Assembly: GCA_020002185.1 (NCBI GenBank)
Contig: CM034542.1
Coordinates: 53,723,858-53,787,857, forward strand
From: Paraescarpia echinospica
Taxonomy: Eukaryota; Annelida; Polychaeta; Sabellida; Siboglinidae
Length of the DNA: 64,000 bases
Direction: 5' to 3'
The notes under the pieces were generated by a model. The model did no database searches. It was given only the letters and a program-made list of their open reading frames with translations, and had not been told where the DNA came from. Position numbers and translations under genes: made by a program. Within the stretch, counting starts at the first letter, position 1. Each line of letters opens with the position of its first letter. This document shows, one piece after another, positions 1 to 12,205 of the stretch.

Positions 1-904
1 TGGCAGACATGCTAAATAGAACACATCTGGGGACCATTTCACTAACATACTAAACTCCTAAGAAAATCCATCCTAGAACAGAATCTGACGGAAACATCAA
101 GGAGCATTTTCAAAATGTGTTTCACTAACGTGATCGTTAAATTACTCTTAAGGCAAAGAGTGATATTTCCATCATGATAGTCGATAATCTACATATTTGG
201 CATATTTTGGCAAACGAGATTGAACTGTTGTCAAAATGTGTTTGAGAATACGGCCCAATAACAACTTGTCAACAACATATGACCTTTTGTTCACTGTGCG
301 AAGAATTAAAACGTAATCTTACAGAAACCGCCGACATACCACAGAGGACAATAAACGGTGTAATGTTTTGACTGGAGCGTCGTTGTTGACAATTTTAATT
401 TTACAAGAGCGTAGAGAGCGCCAACAACTTAAACCGAAATTGTATAGTAATATGAAGAGCAGTAATGCGGAGGTTAAGTTAGACACAGCTTAAACTTTGC
501 ACAAAATTGATTAACAAATATCACAACAACCTTGACCTTCGCAAAGCTGTAAACCGCTACGCACACGTCAACGGGTCACGACGCCAATGTCACGTAAACA
601 AATCATGCTTTAGCAAACTATTATTTGCTAACATTTGGAAGAATTATTTGGCTATGAACAACTGGTTCTCTGCGTGAAAGTGGATCCAAATTAAAACGCA
701 GTTAGTTAAATCTAGCTGTTAATGATAGTTAAAGAGTGGTGTAACGTAGTCTTAGAAATTGGCATTTTAAGGACCGTGTTTATGGACCGTATCCAGGATG
801 AATTGTTAGTGAAACGCAGTTTTTTATTTTCGGTCCTAGGTAAGGAGAACACTCGATTTTATGGAGCAAATTCGGGCTTATGAGCTCTTAAGAATGTTAA
901 TGAA
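1..904. other. No gene recognised
   Basis: Moderately AT-rich sequence with no long open frame, no recognisable transposon protein and no simple-repeat block. I see nothing I can name here. Confidence 0.5.
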
Positions 905-1133
905 ACGGTCCCCTGGACTTCTCTGGGAAGTAGAAGCGAAGACTATTCATACACAAATATCCGCCACTGTCTATATCCAGGTACTCGTTCATACAGCTGA
1001 ATGAACTGGAACAACGTAGAGTGAACGAACGTGCCCAAGGTTCGACACGGCAGTACAGGATTCGAACCCGGGTTTTCTCGATGGACACTTTGAGAGTCCG
1101 TCGCTCTAGCCACTGCGTCACAGCACTCCAGGT
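905..1133 (-). mobile_element. tRNA-derived SINE, 3'-truncated copy
   Basis: Read on the minus strand, the head (about 1042-1132) looks like a tRNA gene. It has an A-box-like GCAGTGGCTAGAGC and a B-box GGTTCGAATCC, the internal RNA polymerase III promoter. The body that follows matches the other SINE copies in this window, for example 13,769-14,085. The 3' tail with its stem-loop is missing or diverged. Confidence 0.8.
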
Positions 1134-1807
1134 AGAGTATATTACGTTGTTTGCATGACGGAGTACCACCGTGCAAGCAACTGGTATTTGTCTTTCTCAG
1201 TCACCGCAAGATCTACATCGTACGGAAGTGATATACATGGCTACACTACTGCTTGTCCGTGACAACTGGCGCAGCCAAAACGATTCATATTTACGATGGA
1301 ATCGGATGCATTAAATTCTGGGCATGTGCTCCGTACCACAGCAAATAAAAACAACTGGACACGTGCCACGTCCGTGCGTGCGCGCAAGGACTGCGAACCT
1401 TGCGGTATCGGGTGCACCGTGCATGCGCGTGTTCCGTGCAACAGAACTGCGTAGGGAGAGAGACAAGGTACGAGCTATTAGCACGCCAGCGTGCACACGA
1501 CCTGTGACGTTGACGGTGTAGATGACGTTGTCATTAAAGGCCAATCGACACATTGAGTTCGGAATAAAGAAATACAGGATTCCGTTTTTTCCCGAAGTCC
1601 ATCCATTTCGCTGTCTCCACGGCGTAGGCGCGTCGCCATCAACAACTCGATGTTTCGTTTAATAATGGCCGCCGATGAGATGTGTTGCGCATTCGTCGAA
1701 GCCTTTGATGCAAACAATCTATCATCGACGATACATGGGTTGCTGGGGAGAACGGAACGGACTATTTTCTCCAGGTTGTGTAAATAACACTACTCGTAAT
1801 ATCAAAA
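1134..1807. other. No gene recognised
   Basis: Mixed-composition sequence. Short open frames on both strands have no recognisable domain. No transposon ends seen. Confidence 0.4.
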
Positions 1808-2880
1808 AAGTAAGTCTTTTTATAGCGCTGTATCAAGTCCTCGGAACTGCTCAATGCGCTTTACACTTTACTCCCTGACAGACCTGTTCAATCGAACACC
1901 TTCTCGACTTCTCTTGAGAGCATTCAGCCACTCTGCAATGCGCGAAGACTATCCGTACACATATATTCACCACTGTCTATAGCAGCGGTTCTTAACCCCT
2001 GGGTTGCGACCCAAAATTGGGTCGCCAAGCTATTTTCAATGGGTCGCCAACAGTTTTCGGTATTGAGTGACTGTCAGAACGTTCCTTTATTATTCCTCTA
2101 GTCCGTGCCAATTACATGCAAGATGAATAATTGACACCACAATTTACTCAAATGTTACATAATGATATCACACAGCTTTTCGAATTTACGACATGTGTCG
2201 TCAACTGGTCGTTTCCATTGCATCTGGTAAGTCATATTTTGTTTGATGCCGCCGAAAACGCAGACTGAATAAAACCCGATGCCGATTTCGATTCGCTCTA
2301 TATTGGAGCCTTTAAGAATACACTTTCACAAACAAATCTAGCATTAACCAGCATATACAGGCGTCTATCGGATTATTTTACCTCATTACCATCACCAGTA
2401 GGAGCGTAGGCATATAAAGTAAATCAGTATAATATGTTTCAAGTTTTGTCGAAATCGTACAAACTTCACGACTCCATTCACAATATTTGTTTTTTTACTC
2501 GGAAAAACAATGAACGGCGCCGTTTGGTGTTTCCTAGCTCCGTGTTCAGCAAACACGTTTAATTAATGTTCTCATTTTATTCATTTGTTTATATTATGCC
2601 TATATATGTTATCATTATTTATTTTATCATTTATTACAAGTTAATTGTTTGAAGGTATGAGTCGCCAAGCAAGTTCTGCGATCGGATTTTGGGTCGCAGA
2701 CAAAACAAGATTAAGAACCGCTGGTTGATAGCATGCAAGTACGCATTTATACAGATGTCTGAACTAGAGCAACGCAGAGTAAACGAACTTGCCCAAGGTT
2801 CGACACGGCAGCACAGGATTCGTACCCGGGTTCTCTCGATTGAGAGTCCGATGCTCTGCCACTACGCTCCACCACATATT
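1808..2880 (-). mobile_element. tRNA-derived SINE split by a hAT insertion
   Basis: The 3' half lies at 1808-1982 and the tRNA-like 5' half at 2732-2880, both on the minus strand. Together they match the intact copy at 13,769-14,085. Between them sits a 741-bp hAT-like element. The 3' tail stem-loop is at 1824-1860 (AGCGCT...GCGCT). The B-box is slightly mutated and reads GGTACGAATCC. The SINE was therefore in place before the hAT element inserted. Confidence 0.82.
1983..2723. mobile_element. Non-autonomous hAT element nested in a SINE
   Basis: Begins CAGCGGTTCTTAACC and ends with the inverted form AAGAACCGCTG. Subterminal sequence is rich in GGGTCGC and GCGACCC motifs, as in animal hAT MITEs of the Charlie type. 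Flanks GTCTATAG (1975-1982) and GTTGATAG (2724-2731) match at 6 of 8 positions, consistent with an aged 8-bp hAT target-site duplication. No transposase frame is present. The uninterrupted SINE copies elsewhere serve as the empty site. Confidence 0.85.
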
Positions 2881-2895
2881 ACGAGAAGTAACTAG

Positions 2896-4855
2896 TGCTT
2901 CTCTACAGCAGTTATAAAGAAGCACTTAACCAAAAGAAGCACTTAACCAAGCTACAGCTGAAATTAGAAATTCAAAGAGAAGCTACGAACAACAATTAGC
3001 TAGTAATATAAAACATGACAGCAAGAGTTTGTATGCGTATGTTCGAAGCAAACAGAAAGTTCAAGATAAGGTCGGTCCTCTAGAAGATAGTGCTGAAAAT
3101 ATAACATCAGAGGGATTCTTAATGGCAGAAGACCTGAATGAGTGCTTTAGTTCAGTGTTTACCAGAGAAGACATTAGTTCACTGCCAGTACCAGAGGCTA
3201 AGTTCAAGGGGGCAGATTCAGACTATTTAGAACAATTAATTGTAACCCCGGAAATGGTAGGTAAGAAAATAAGGGTTATGAAGGATAATAAATCACCTGG
3301 AGTGGATGGTATTCCACCCAAACTACTAATGGAAATTGTAGAACAACTTAGCATACCGCTTGCAACAGTTTTCAATTTGTCATTAGAAGAGGGAGTGGTT
3401 CCTTTAGAATGGAAAGAAGCAAACATTATACCGTTATTCAAAAAAGGTTCGAGAAACAAGTCAGAGAACTATAGACCAGTGAGTTTAACATCAGTGATTT
3501 GTAAATTATTAGAAAGACTAATTAAAGATCACATGGTGGATTTTCTTGTTAAACACAACTTGATTAACCCATCTCAACATGGTTATTTTAAAGCGAGGTC
3601 ATGCTTAACAAATATGTTATGTTTTTTGGAAGACATCACTAAGTGGGTAGATGAGGGATCACCAGTAGATATCGTCTACTTAGATTTTCAAAAAGCTTTC
3701 GACAAAGTACCACATCAAAGATTACTGCTTAAACTAAAGGCCAATGGCATAGGAAATGGTATAATAAACTGGATAGAACAATGGCTGATTGACAGAAGAC
3801 AACGCATAGTAGTTGATGGGGAGGCTTCAAACTGGAAATCGGTATTGAGTGGGGTACCACAGGGATCAGTATTAGGACCTATATTATTCTTAATATATAT
3901 CAACGATTTGGATGATGAAATAACGAGCAAGGTGTTGAAATTTGCGGATGTGTTTAGAAGGATTAAAAGTGATGGAGATAGACATCATTTACAAGATGAT
4001 ATTGACAGGTTGATCAAATGGTCTGAAAAGTGGCAAATGCTGTTCAATTTTGGGAAATGTAAATGCCTCCACACAGGACATGGGAACGAAGAGGTAGAAT
4101 ATACAATGGGGGGTACTGTACTAAGTACTACTGTAAAAGAAAAGGACTTAGGGTTAACCATTAGTGCTGATATGAAGGTTTCAGAGCAGTGCGGAATTGC
4201 AGCTTCAAAGGGAAATCAAATTCTTGGATTAATTAGGCGAAACATAACGTATAAAGAAAAAGAGCTAATAATACCGCTGTACAAAACAATAGTTAGGCCT
4301 CATTTAGAATATTGTATTCAAGCGTGGAGGCCATATCGGAGGAAGGACATATATATGCTAGAAAGAGTGCAGAGGAGAGCAACTAAAATGATACAAAAAC
4401 TGAGGGATCTTAGTTACGAAATACGCCTAAAAAAATGCGGTTTAACAACACTAGAGACCAGGAGATTGAGAGGAGATCAGATAGAAGTGTTTAAAATATT
4501 GAAGGGTTATGAAAATATTGATAGAAATATTTTTTTCTCAGTTAAGAAAGATAGAAGGACTAGAGGACATGAACTTACATTGGCAAAGGAGCAGAGTAGA
4601 TTGGATATAAGAAAGTTTTCATTTTCACAAAGGACTGTAAATTAATGGAATAAATTACCTGCTGATTGTGTGGGTGCTAGTAGCGTGAATATGTTTAAAA
4701 ATAAAATCGACACATACCTCAGACGGGCGGGATACACATAGATAAAAGGGTCGGACTCTCGATAAGCCAAAGGGCTTCCTTGTCCACCTGCCACCTAGAG
4801 TTAATTCTCTGGGTGGCAATCTTGTTAAATCTTGTTAAATCTAAATATGTACTAA
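2896..4855 (+). pseudogene. CR1-clade LINE, ORF2 with broken catalytic motif
   Basis: A 5'-truncated non-LTR retrotransposon, from the linker after the endonuclease through the reverse transcriptase to the 3' UTR. The main open frame runs about 2950-4645 (first listed codon 3029 is TTG, not a real start). Visible RT motifs are KEANIIPLFKKGS, YRPVSLTSV, the catalytic VYLDFQKAFDKVPH near residue 214, and GVPQGSVLGPILF near 274. The second catalytic motif near 304 reads KFADVFRR. One of the two aspartates of the usual FADD is missing, apparently through a 9-bp in-frame deletion, so the enzyme should be dead. A TAA at 4643-4645 interrupts the frame. Homology continues in the same frame (WNKLPADCVG...) to TAG at 4739-4741. 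The 3' UTR ends with the decamer CTTGTTAAAT twice near 4820-4840. Confidence 0.92.
2916..2949 (+). repeat. 17-bp tandem duplication causing a frameshift in CR1
   Basis: AAAGAAGCACTTAACCA occurs twice in direct succession (2916-2932 and 2933-2949). Only the second copy is in frame with the downstream ORF (ALNQATAEIRNSKRSYEQ), so the duplication breaks the frame. Confidence 0.85.
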
Positions 4856-5097
4856 GACACAAAAAGACAAATGGAAGATTGGGGGAATTAAGCAAAGCGA
4901 TCAGAATGAATTAAGAAATGCATGAAAACAAGTGTAGTTTGGCTCAGACTGAGATGGACAGAACGCGCACGGAGAATGGACGAGGAGAGATTGACGAAAA
5001 CAGATATGGATGGTAAATTGAGAATTAAAATGAATATATAGTATTAAGAGAGATCGTGAAAGGACAAGAGTGAAGAGACAATAGAGGGCGAGATTGG
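4856..5097. other. No gene recognised
   Basis: Purine-rich spacer between the CR1 3' end and the 45-bp array. Nothing named. Confidence 0.4.
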
Positions 5098-5545
5098 CGG
5101 GATCGCGATGGATGGATACGATTCGGTGACAGGGTGGGAGGAAGGGATCGCGATAGATGGATACGACTCGTTGACAGGGTGGGATGAAGGGATCGCGATA
5201 GATGGATACGATTCTTTGACAGTGTGGGATGAAGGGATCGCGATAGATGGATACGACTCGTTGACAGGGTGGGATGAAAGGATCGCAATAGATGGATACG
5301 ACTCGGTGACAGGGTAGAATGAAGGGATCGCGATAGATGGATACGACTCGTTGACAGGGTGGGTTGAAGGGATCGCAATAGATGGATACGACTCGTTGAC
5401 AGTATGAGATGAAGGGATCGCGATAGATGGATACGACTCGTTGACAGGGTGAGATGAAGGGATCGCGATAGATGGATACGACTTGTTGACAGGGTGGGAT
5501 GAAGGGATCGCGATATATGGATACGACTCGTTGACAGGGATGACG
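5098..5545. repeat. 45-bp minisatellite, about 10 copies
   Basis: Unit reads roughly GGGATCGCGATAGATGGATA followed by CGACTCGTTGACAGGGTGGG and ATGAA. The period is exactly 45 bp, a multiple of three, so several frames stay open on both strands. On the minus strand this gives a 198-residue frame of a 15-residue ESYPSIAIPSSHPVN repeat (5044-5640). I read these as by-products of the period, not as a gene. Confidence 0.93.
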
Positions 5546-6120
5546 GGAAGAAGAAGGGTAAGAATAAGGGTGTTGTCTAAAGGAATTTCTTCAGTTGGTA
5601 TGACGAGAAGATACCACTCGATATCCCAACAAATGCGCATTTAATGTCGCCTTTCCTAGTTAGACATCTCCTAATTTTGTTTTTAAACGTATTCGCACTG
5701 CAATTAGCATTTACACGATCAGCATGCTGATAATTTTATCTAAGCTTGTGTCGTCCTCTGTGAAAAATGTATTATTTCTTGTAATTATTATAGTGCACTG
5801 TTATTTTAATAACGCCATCCTGGGGAGGTCTCATTGTTTTGCAAAGTCCAAAAAAACGTGTAAAGGTTCATAATGCTTCAGACTACCACCCATACTCACC
5901 AATACGGGGTGTGGGACTCGCGATTTGGAGCAACCCCAAATGCCTCCCAAAATCACAACCAAGACCCATCGGACTATAGTGTAATGTGGCATGATTGCCA
6001 ATACACCATTCACCACGCCGTTCGATACTGGTGTCCAAAATAAAGTCAGCGTGTATTTTTCCATAAACATGTTCTACTCGATATATGGCGCCACTATACC
6101 GTTTAATATGTTTGTGGCGA
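5546..6120. other. No gene; sequence before a compound microsatellite
   Basis: No coding motif recognised. The 5820-6120 segment, ending in CCAA repeats, has the look of a dispersed-repeat tail but has no second copy in this window. Confidence 0.35.
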
Positions 6121-6418
<298 letters not shown>

Positions 6419-7630
6419 AAAACATGATTGCCTCGCAACATTGCGACAACGTGATATACCACAATAATACTAGTTACCAAATTCACGTGAATGTATGTCC
6501 AGCCCTTGCAATTGCTTACTTGAAATTGACCACGACTTTGGGGGTGGACATGTGAGCATTTCCTTCTCAAACCCGCCGCCTCAATGTCGTGGGAACGGGC
6601 AACTGAATAACAGATGAGCGCCCAGCCGAAAAACGATACACATTAAACTGTCATTGCCAACAATCAAACCCTATATTGTCTCAAGTAAAAATAATGATTT
6701 CCCGGTGTAGTATATCACACATGAAACCTGCACATCCGTTAAATGTTGTTGCATCACCTGGAAATAAACACTGAGAAAGTATGCTCATGAGAAATCCGAC
6801 TCTATCCGACTTTACCTGTAGAAGCGATGAGTATCCATGTTGTAACGCGACTCAACCGCAAGCCACCCAGCTGTCAAATCTGACAGATGCTACAATATGA
6901 AGATATCAAAATACTAACGGCAGAAATTGATCGACGGACAAATGCGCGATTGTGCGCTGACTCAATCCGTGGGAAGATTGCTCGGCGTGTGAGAGCGTGG
7001 ACATGCAAACACAGTTGCGGATTCCGTCATCGCACTGAGCTCTTTGTCGCCGAAGCCGGGACACACAAAGCGGCGAACACCCGAGGACAGTACGACCCGC
7101 GATAACGGTACAGGTGACAGTTACAAATATAGTTGAACGTATCATAACACTGAAAGTAATCGGATGTTGTGGTTTCATAGCCTCGGGCGGATCCAGGCAT
7201 TTGGAAATACTGTTGACAAACGTATGTTTCGGGTTTTCTCGTACAGACTTTATGAATTTACGTGCTTCGATCGACAAACGCTGAACTAGAAACTATCGTT
7301 CCCCCGTCCTCTCACGCCCTCGCCACGAAGCACTTCATATCAACACCCGCTATTAATGTGTCCTTTTATTAACATTATAACATATTCGTAGCAGTTGTTT
7401 GTTAGGTATAAATAGGTATTGAAAAAACTCACCCAAACAAATGTATAGCGTATTATAATAATACATGGACAATTGTTTGAATTGTGTGTTGACGAAGTGG
7501 CAGATCACGTTGAAGATACGATGAACGAATTAAGAAAGGCGGGTGAGGGTGAAAACAGTTCGACAAACGTATTACTCATGTAACCAGGTGTCATAACCAT
7601 AAGCATACCAGCTTTACTCTGCTTAAAACA
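6419..7630. other. No gene recognised
   Basis: Single-copy-looking sequence. Open frames up to 123 codons (6906-7277, minus) show no domain I know. No transposon ends seen. Confidence 0.4.
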
Positions 7631-7635
7631 GCGGT

Positions 7636-7765
7636 ATATATATATTATACACTGTATATAAATACACACACTTATATATATATATTATATATATACACAC
7701 ACATATATATTATATGTATATATAATTATATATACACACACACATATATATTATATATATATATC

Positions 7766-7801
<36 letters not shown>

Positions 7802-7910
7802 TATATATTATGTATATATATATATATATATACACACATATATATTATATTTATATTATATATATATATATGTGTATATAAATAGCTTATATATATATAT
7901 ATATATATAG
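7636..7910. repeat. TA/CA-rich microsatellite block
   Basis: About 275 bp of alternating TA with scattered ACACAC interruptions. It contains many potential self-pairing segments. Confidence 0.95.
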
Positions 7911-8143
7911 TACGCACAAATTAGTGTGTCTCACTCTTGCATTTAAATAAACTCAAAAGATCAATGTGCAATGTCGACTGTGCGCTGGTAGCCCACTCAC
8001 CCAGTTAATCGTTCATTTATTCTTATATTCTCATACGCGTGCACACGCACGAACACGACAGTTCGTATTTAGTTGTGTGTGTTCGCTTATTTTTTAGCTG
8101 GACCTGGACATGTGGAATTGTTGTTTATATGCATTTTATTGAA

Positions 8144-8179
<36 letters not shown>

Positions 8180-8760
8180 GGTGTACTCCCATGGCCATTT
8201 CCTCTTTGTTTGTCCAATTTGTTTTCAACGAAACCTTTCTGTAGATCAAGTATATAATTATAGTATCGCAAATATAGTCGATTTAGTATTATCTTTTGTC
8301 TGCATCTGTGGAATCGCCGTGTATATTCATTTGATTTTATTAAGTATTTATTAATAATATGCAGGGTCTACTCTCATGATAATTTCCACTTTGCCTTAAC
8401 TGTGCAATATAGTAATAATTTGTAACTATGATTTTATATATGTACGTAAAATAACAGTGCAATGTTAGCTGTTTTGACAATAACAATGTATATTCACATC
8501 CTCAGCTAATCATCGATGCCGTTATTCGTGTTAGGTAAGTAGAACATACTTTTGTTCATTTTTAAATTATTTCATTCGTCTTTTCATTCCGTTCTTTAAT
8601 TCCTCTTTTTTCTTTTCTTGCCTTCGTTTATACTTACTAATACATTAAAAAATTTACTCATGTTTTTGTATACATGTGTTTTTGAAGTGCGTTTGCATTG
8701 ATTCGTGTGTTAATCATTACTATATTGTCTTGTTTTATTTTCATATATACATTGTTGACG
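7911..8760. other. AT-rich spacer with a short TA repeat
   Basis: AT-rich, with a TA run at about 8149-8176. No gene recognised. Confidence 0.45.
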
Positions 8761-9310
8761 CCGTTTCTCATGTCCCTCGTATACGGCCCGTGTTCACTGT
8801 ACGTGAACGCAGACGACAAGCGCGATTAACCAATGATATAACGGCACGTACTTCGGAGCAGGAACGCCAACTCTCTCGTCAGGTATGGTGATCCAGATAT
8901 ACGATTGCTAATCAGTTCCCACGCCGGTGCTAATACCTGATACTGTTGCGAGCACGCGGGCCCCACGGCGAATGGCAGCGTGCCACACTTTGCTCCAGCA
9001 GACGTCGCCGCCGAATTAATGAATTAAGCGAATTCGCAAGTCGCACGAATTACAGGTCGGTTTTGGGTTGCCGCTCCCCGTAGTCCGTCGCCCATCGCCT
9101 TTGGAGTTGGCCGCGGCCCCGCCTGCCTCAGCCTTTGTTCTCGCTGGCCTCCGAACCCGGGCGACGGGCGGGCGATAATTCAGGATACTCTCCTGCCGCG
9201 TCATTTCCCGTCGCGTCGACTCGGCGCGCTCGGCGCTGCTCACGCATACATTGGCTGGCGCTGATTCACCGTGGCGCCACGGTTCCGTCTTGTCCAGACG
9301 GGTAGGTGCG
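8761..9310. other. CpG-rich, GC-rich patch
   Basis: GC and CpG content is clearly above the surroundings (for example 9060-9290). No coding domain found. It could be an unmethylated regulatory island, but no specific site can be shown. Confidence 0.4.
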
Positions 9311-9540
9311 GCTCAAATAGCGATTTATTGCAGTAATACTACATTAAATTGCTAAAAAAATGCCCGGTGCATGAACTAAATACGAATGCCGCGTTGAACC
9401 TGACATGAACCGAGGCGCACCCTTAGTGCTACAAGTATATCGCAACTATACAGAAGACCTCCACTTGACGTCTTGTAGCGACCATTAATAAAATTGTCAT
9501 TATGTTTTTCTAAAGCGATTTGCTTTCAAAATAAAAACTG

Positions 9541-9733
9541 GATATATATATATATATATATATATACGTATGTATGTATATATATATACATACGTATATA
9601 TAATATATATACATACATATATATATGTATATATATATATATATATATTAAATCATACTGTTTATTACACGATTGTCTTTCTTTTGTGGTTACAAACAAA
9701 TACAGTTATATATATATATATATATAAATATAT
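9541..9733. repeat. TA/TACG microsatellite
   Basis: TA runs at 9541-9652 with TACG and TATG interruptions, and again at about 9708-9733. Confidence 0.93.
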
Positions 9734-9843
9734 ACATAATAGATATAATGTACTTGACTGTTCATGGCTGTGAATTATATTTTCGGAATTTTGTTAAATG
9801 TTAATTTTGTATTTATTTGGAAAAATAACAGGAATTATTGTAC

Positions 9844-9875
<32 letters not shown>

Positions 9876-9886
9876 TATATATATTG
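9844..9886. repeat. TA microsatellite
   Basis: TA repeats with one slippage (TAATAT) in the middle. Confidence 0.93.
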
Positions 9887-10369
9887 TAATAAAATTTTAA
9901 AAATCAAAATCATATTTTGTGTAACGCCGGATGTTATCACAAATGCTGACATTATAAATTACATATTCTTCCCTTTTAGATACATTTTAGCACCAATTAT
10001 TCGTAACATCGATTTTGTCTTGTTATGCACATTATGGTAAATGTCTTATAGTGAAAATGACTTAGACTGTGACTGAATAGAAAACATCATGTTAGCGCTA
10101 AAATTTAAAGTCCGTATATTATAGTTATTAATGTAACATATTATGTGTGAGCGTTTCTTCTCAAATCGACTTTTTATGTTTGTCTGGTAACTGATTTGAA
10201 TTATTTTGCGAAGTGTTGAACCTATATCTGTTATGTCGACTACGGTATTCTAGTTAGTTTTCACAATATTTTATATTTCATTTAAAGTGTTAGTGGAACT
10301 ATTATATTATGTTTGACCGTCTCCGCGTCACATCTCGGTGAAAAGTTGCATATATGTACACACATCCTG

Positions 10370-10375
<6 letters not shown>
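9887..10375. other. No gene recognised
   Basis: AT-rich sequence between microsatellites. No coding motif. Confidence 0.4.
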
Positions 10376-10468
<93 letters not shown>

Positions 10469-10494
10469 GCACACACGCGCACACACACACATCA
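10376..10494. repeat. AC microsatellite with GC core (Z-DNA-prone)
   Basis: More than 35 AC units, then a CG run of about eight units (10455-10470), then AC again. Alternating purine-pyrimidine throughout. Confidence 0.96.
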
Positions 10495-10576
10495 TGTGGA
10501 GTCACGCACTACTGCAACGTTTCACCGAGATCTATATATATAAACTAACTTAGCACATGTTGTCTCCTCATGCATA

Positions 10577-12205
10577 CGTTTTGTTGTTCAAGCTGAGCCT
10601 TGTCAACTGTATGCAGCTAGTGGCGAGCACCATAGAGGATGGTGGGTGGAATTAAAGACCAGAAGGGAGACTACATACGTAGACACTCTAACTATGAGGG
10701 GGGTTTAGAGTTGTAGCAGATGTGATAAAACAAAAAACATAAATTAATGTATTATTCCAACTTTATATACACTGTCACACCCTTACTCGTTTGCAATGTT
10801 TTGCCGAATAGCGACTGGGTCAAGTCAAAATTAATACTTACTTTCGCTAGGTGACCAATTTAAAGTTGCATTCTGAATTAAGCTACCATTTAACAGTTTT
10901 TAAGAAAGTGTATCTACAACGTGGATATAGTTACTTATTTGACCATACATGTTACTGTATCAATTTGGTATTTGAGATGTTATTTGATACACCATGCTTT
11001 TGTAAAATTACAGGTCGAGAGGTTTAGCCAGCAGACTAATCATTGCATATAACACGAGTAGATAATATGTTGTCTTTTGCGCCGTTTTATCTTACAATTG
11101 CATATTATTTGAATAAAAGTTTATAGTGGTGTTGATGACAGTCTTATTGTGTACGCGGCAGGTTGTCTCTCATACGCAGTCACTTATTTTTAACACAGAA
11201 TAAAAAAATGTGTAAGGCTGTAGCAAGGTTTCTTCAGAGTATTCCTCAGCCACGGATCAAACTTTGTTTTGCTCAATTACCCATGAAATTGTTTACGACT
11301 GTGGCAGAGTTTTTTATCGTCTTATTCATGAAATTGTATTATGTTGAATTATCAGTAAAACACTGTAGTACTTTGTATTTAATACATAGTCTTCGAATAA
11401 AATGATGATGTGATTTTATTTCCAGTGACATTTTCTAGCCAGAACTATGACTTTATTTCCGTAAATTGTCCTGTGACCGCCACCATCCTCTACGGTGCTT
11501 TCCACTAGCTGTGTATCCTGCTATCGTTGACCAGTGGTCAAGACTCAACTTGAACAACCAAAAGTATATAATTATAATGACACAACCTGTGCTAAGTTTT
11601 CTGTTTGCTGAAATGTGAGTGATACACCCTTTGCAACTCACGACTTTCATAACTGCCATACATACTAATGGTCACACATTATGGAGTATTTTATTCTTAG
11701 TATTTTGAGTGTATTTCGTTTCACATCATTCAGTATCCCTTGGTCCAGAAAAATAATATAGAAAGTAGCTATAACCGGGACTAGTTTCAATTCTTAATTA
11801 ATTGCCCTCCATAATATGTAGCTGTAACGGGACAAAATGTAGCTATAACGGGCTTAGATCATCCATCTTTTCAATACACATTTCTAGTAAATGAACATGT
11901 CCCATACATTATAGACCACACTATCCATTTTCACAACTCCCTGCCTTCTTTCACATAATATGCAAATTTAAGATACTACGGCGCAAAAGACAAACAGTTA
12001 TATCCGCGTGCCATAAACGTTTATTATTCCGTTGGCCGGACACCACGACCAATAAATTATTTTGAAAAAAGCATAATTTATCGAATATCAATTCAAATGC
12101 CAAATTGACATATATGGTGGCTAGTATGATCTAATAAATAAATTTGTTCGTATGATATATAGACATGGTAGTTTAATTCAGAATGCAATTTTAAGGCTGA
12201 ATAGT
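10577..12205. repeat. Inverted, permuted repeat complex
   Basis: Block A (10,577-10,650, with CACCATAGAGGATGGTGG) recurs inverted at 11,470-11,570. Block B (10,858-11,120, with GTTGCATTCTGAATTAA and GTCTTTTGCGCCG) recurs inverted at 11,950-12,205. The order is A-B then A'-B', so it is not a simple palindrome. A segment between A and B (10,655-10,850) recurs directly at 15,240-15,510. This looks like rearranged copies of one unnamed dispersed repeat. No coding frame recognised. Confidence 0.7.

Noticed and set aside
1042..1132. Functional tRNA gene from A- and B-box matches
   Set aside because: The same box pair recurs in several dispersed copies with a common non-tRNA body, so these are SINE heads. 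Acceptor-stem pairing is poor.
5044..5640. 198-residue minus-strand frame of PSIAIPSSHPVNESY repeats
   Set aside because: It is produced by the 45-bp minisatellite period. Frames on other phases and the plus strand are also open, and no start context, splice sites or domain are seen.
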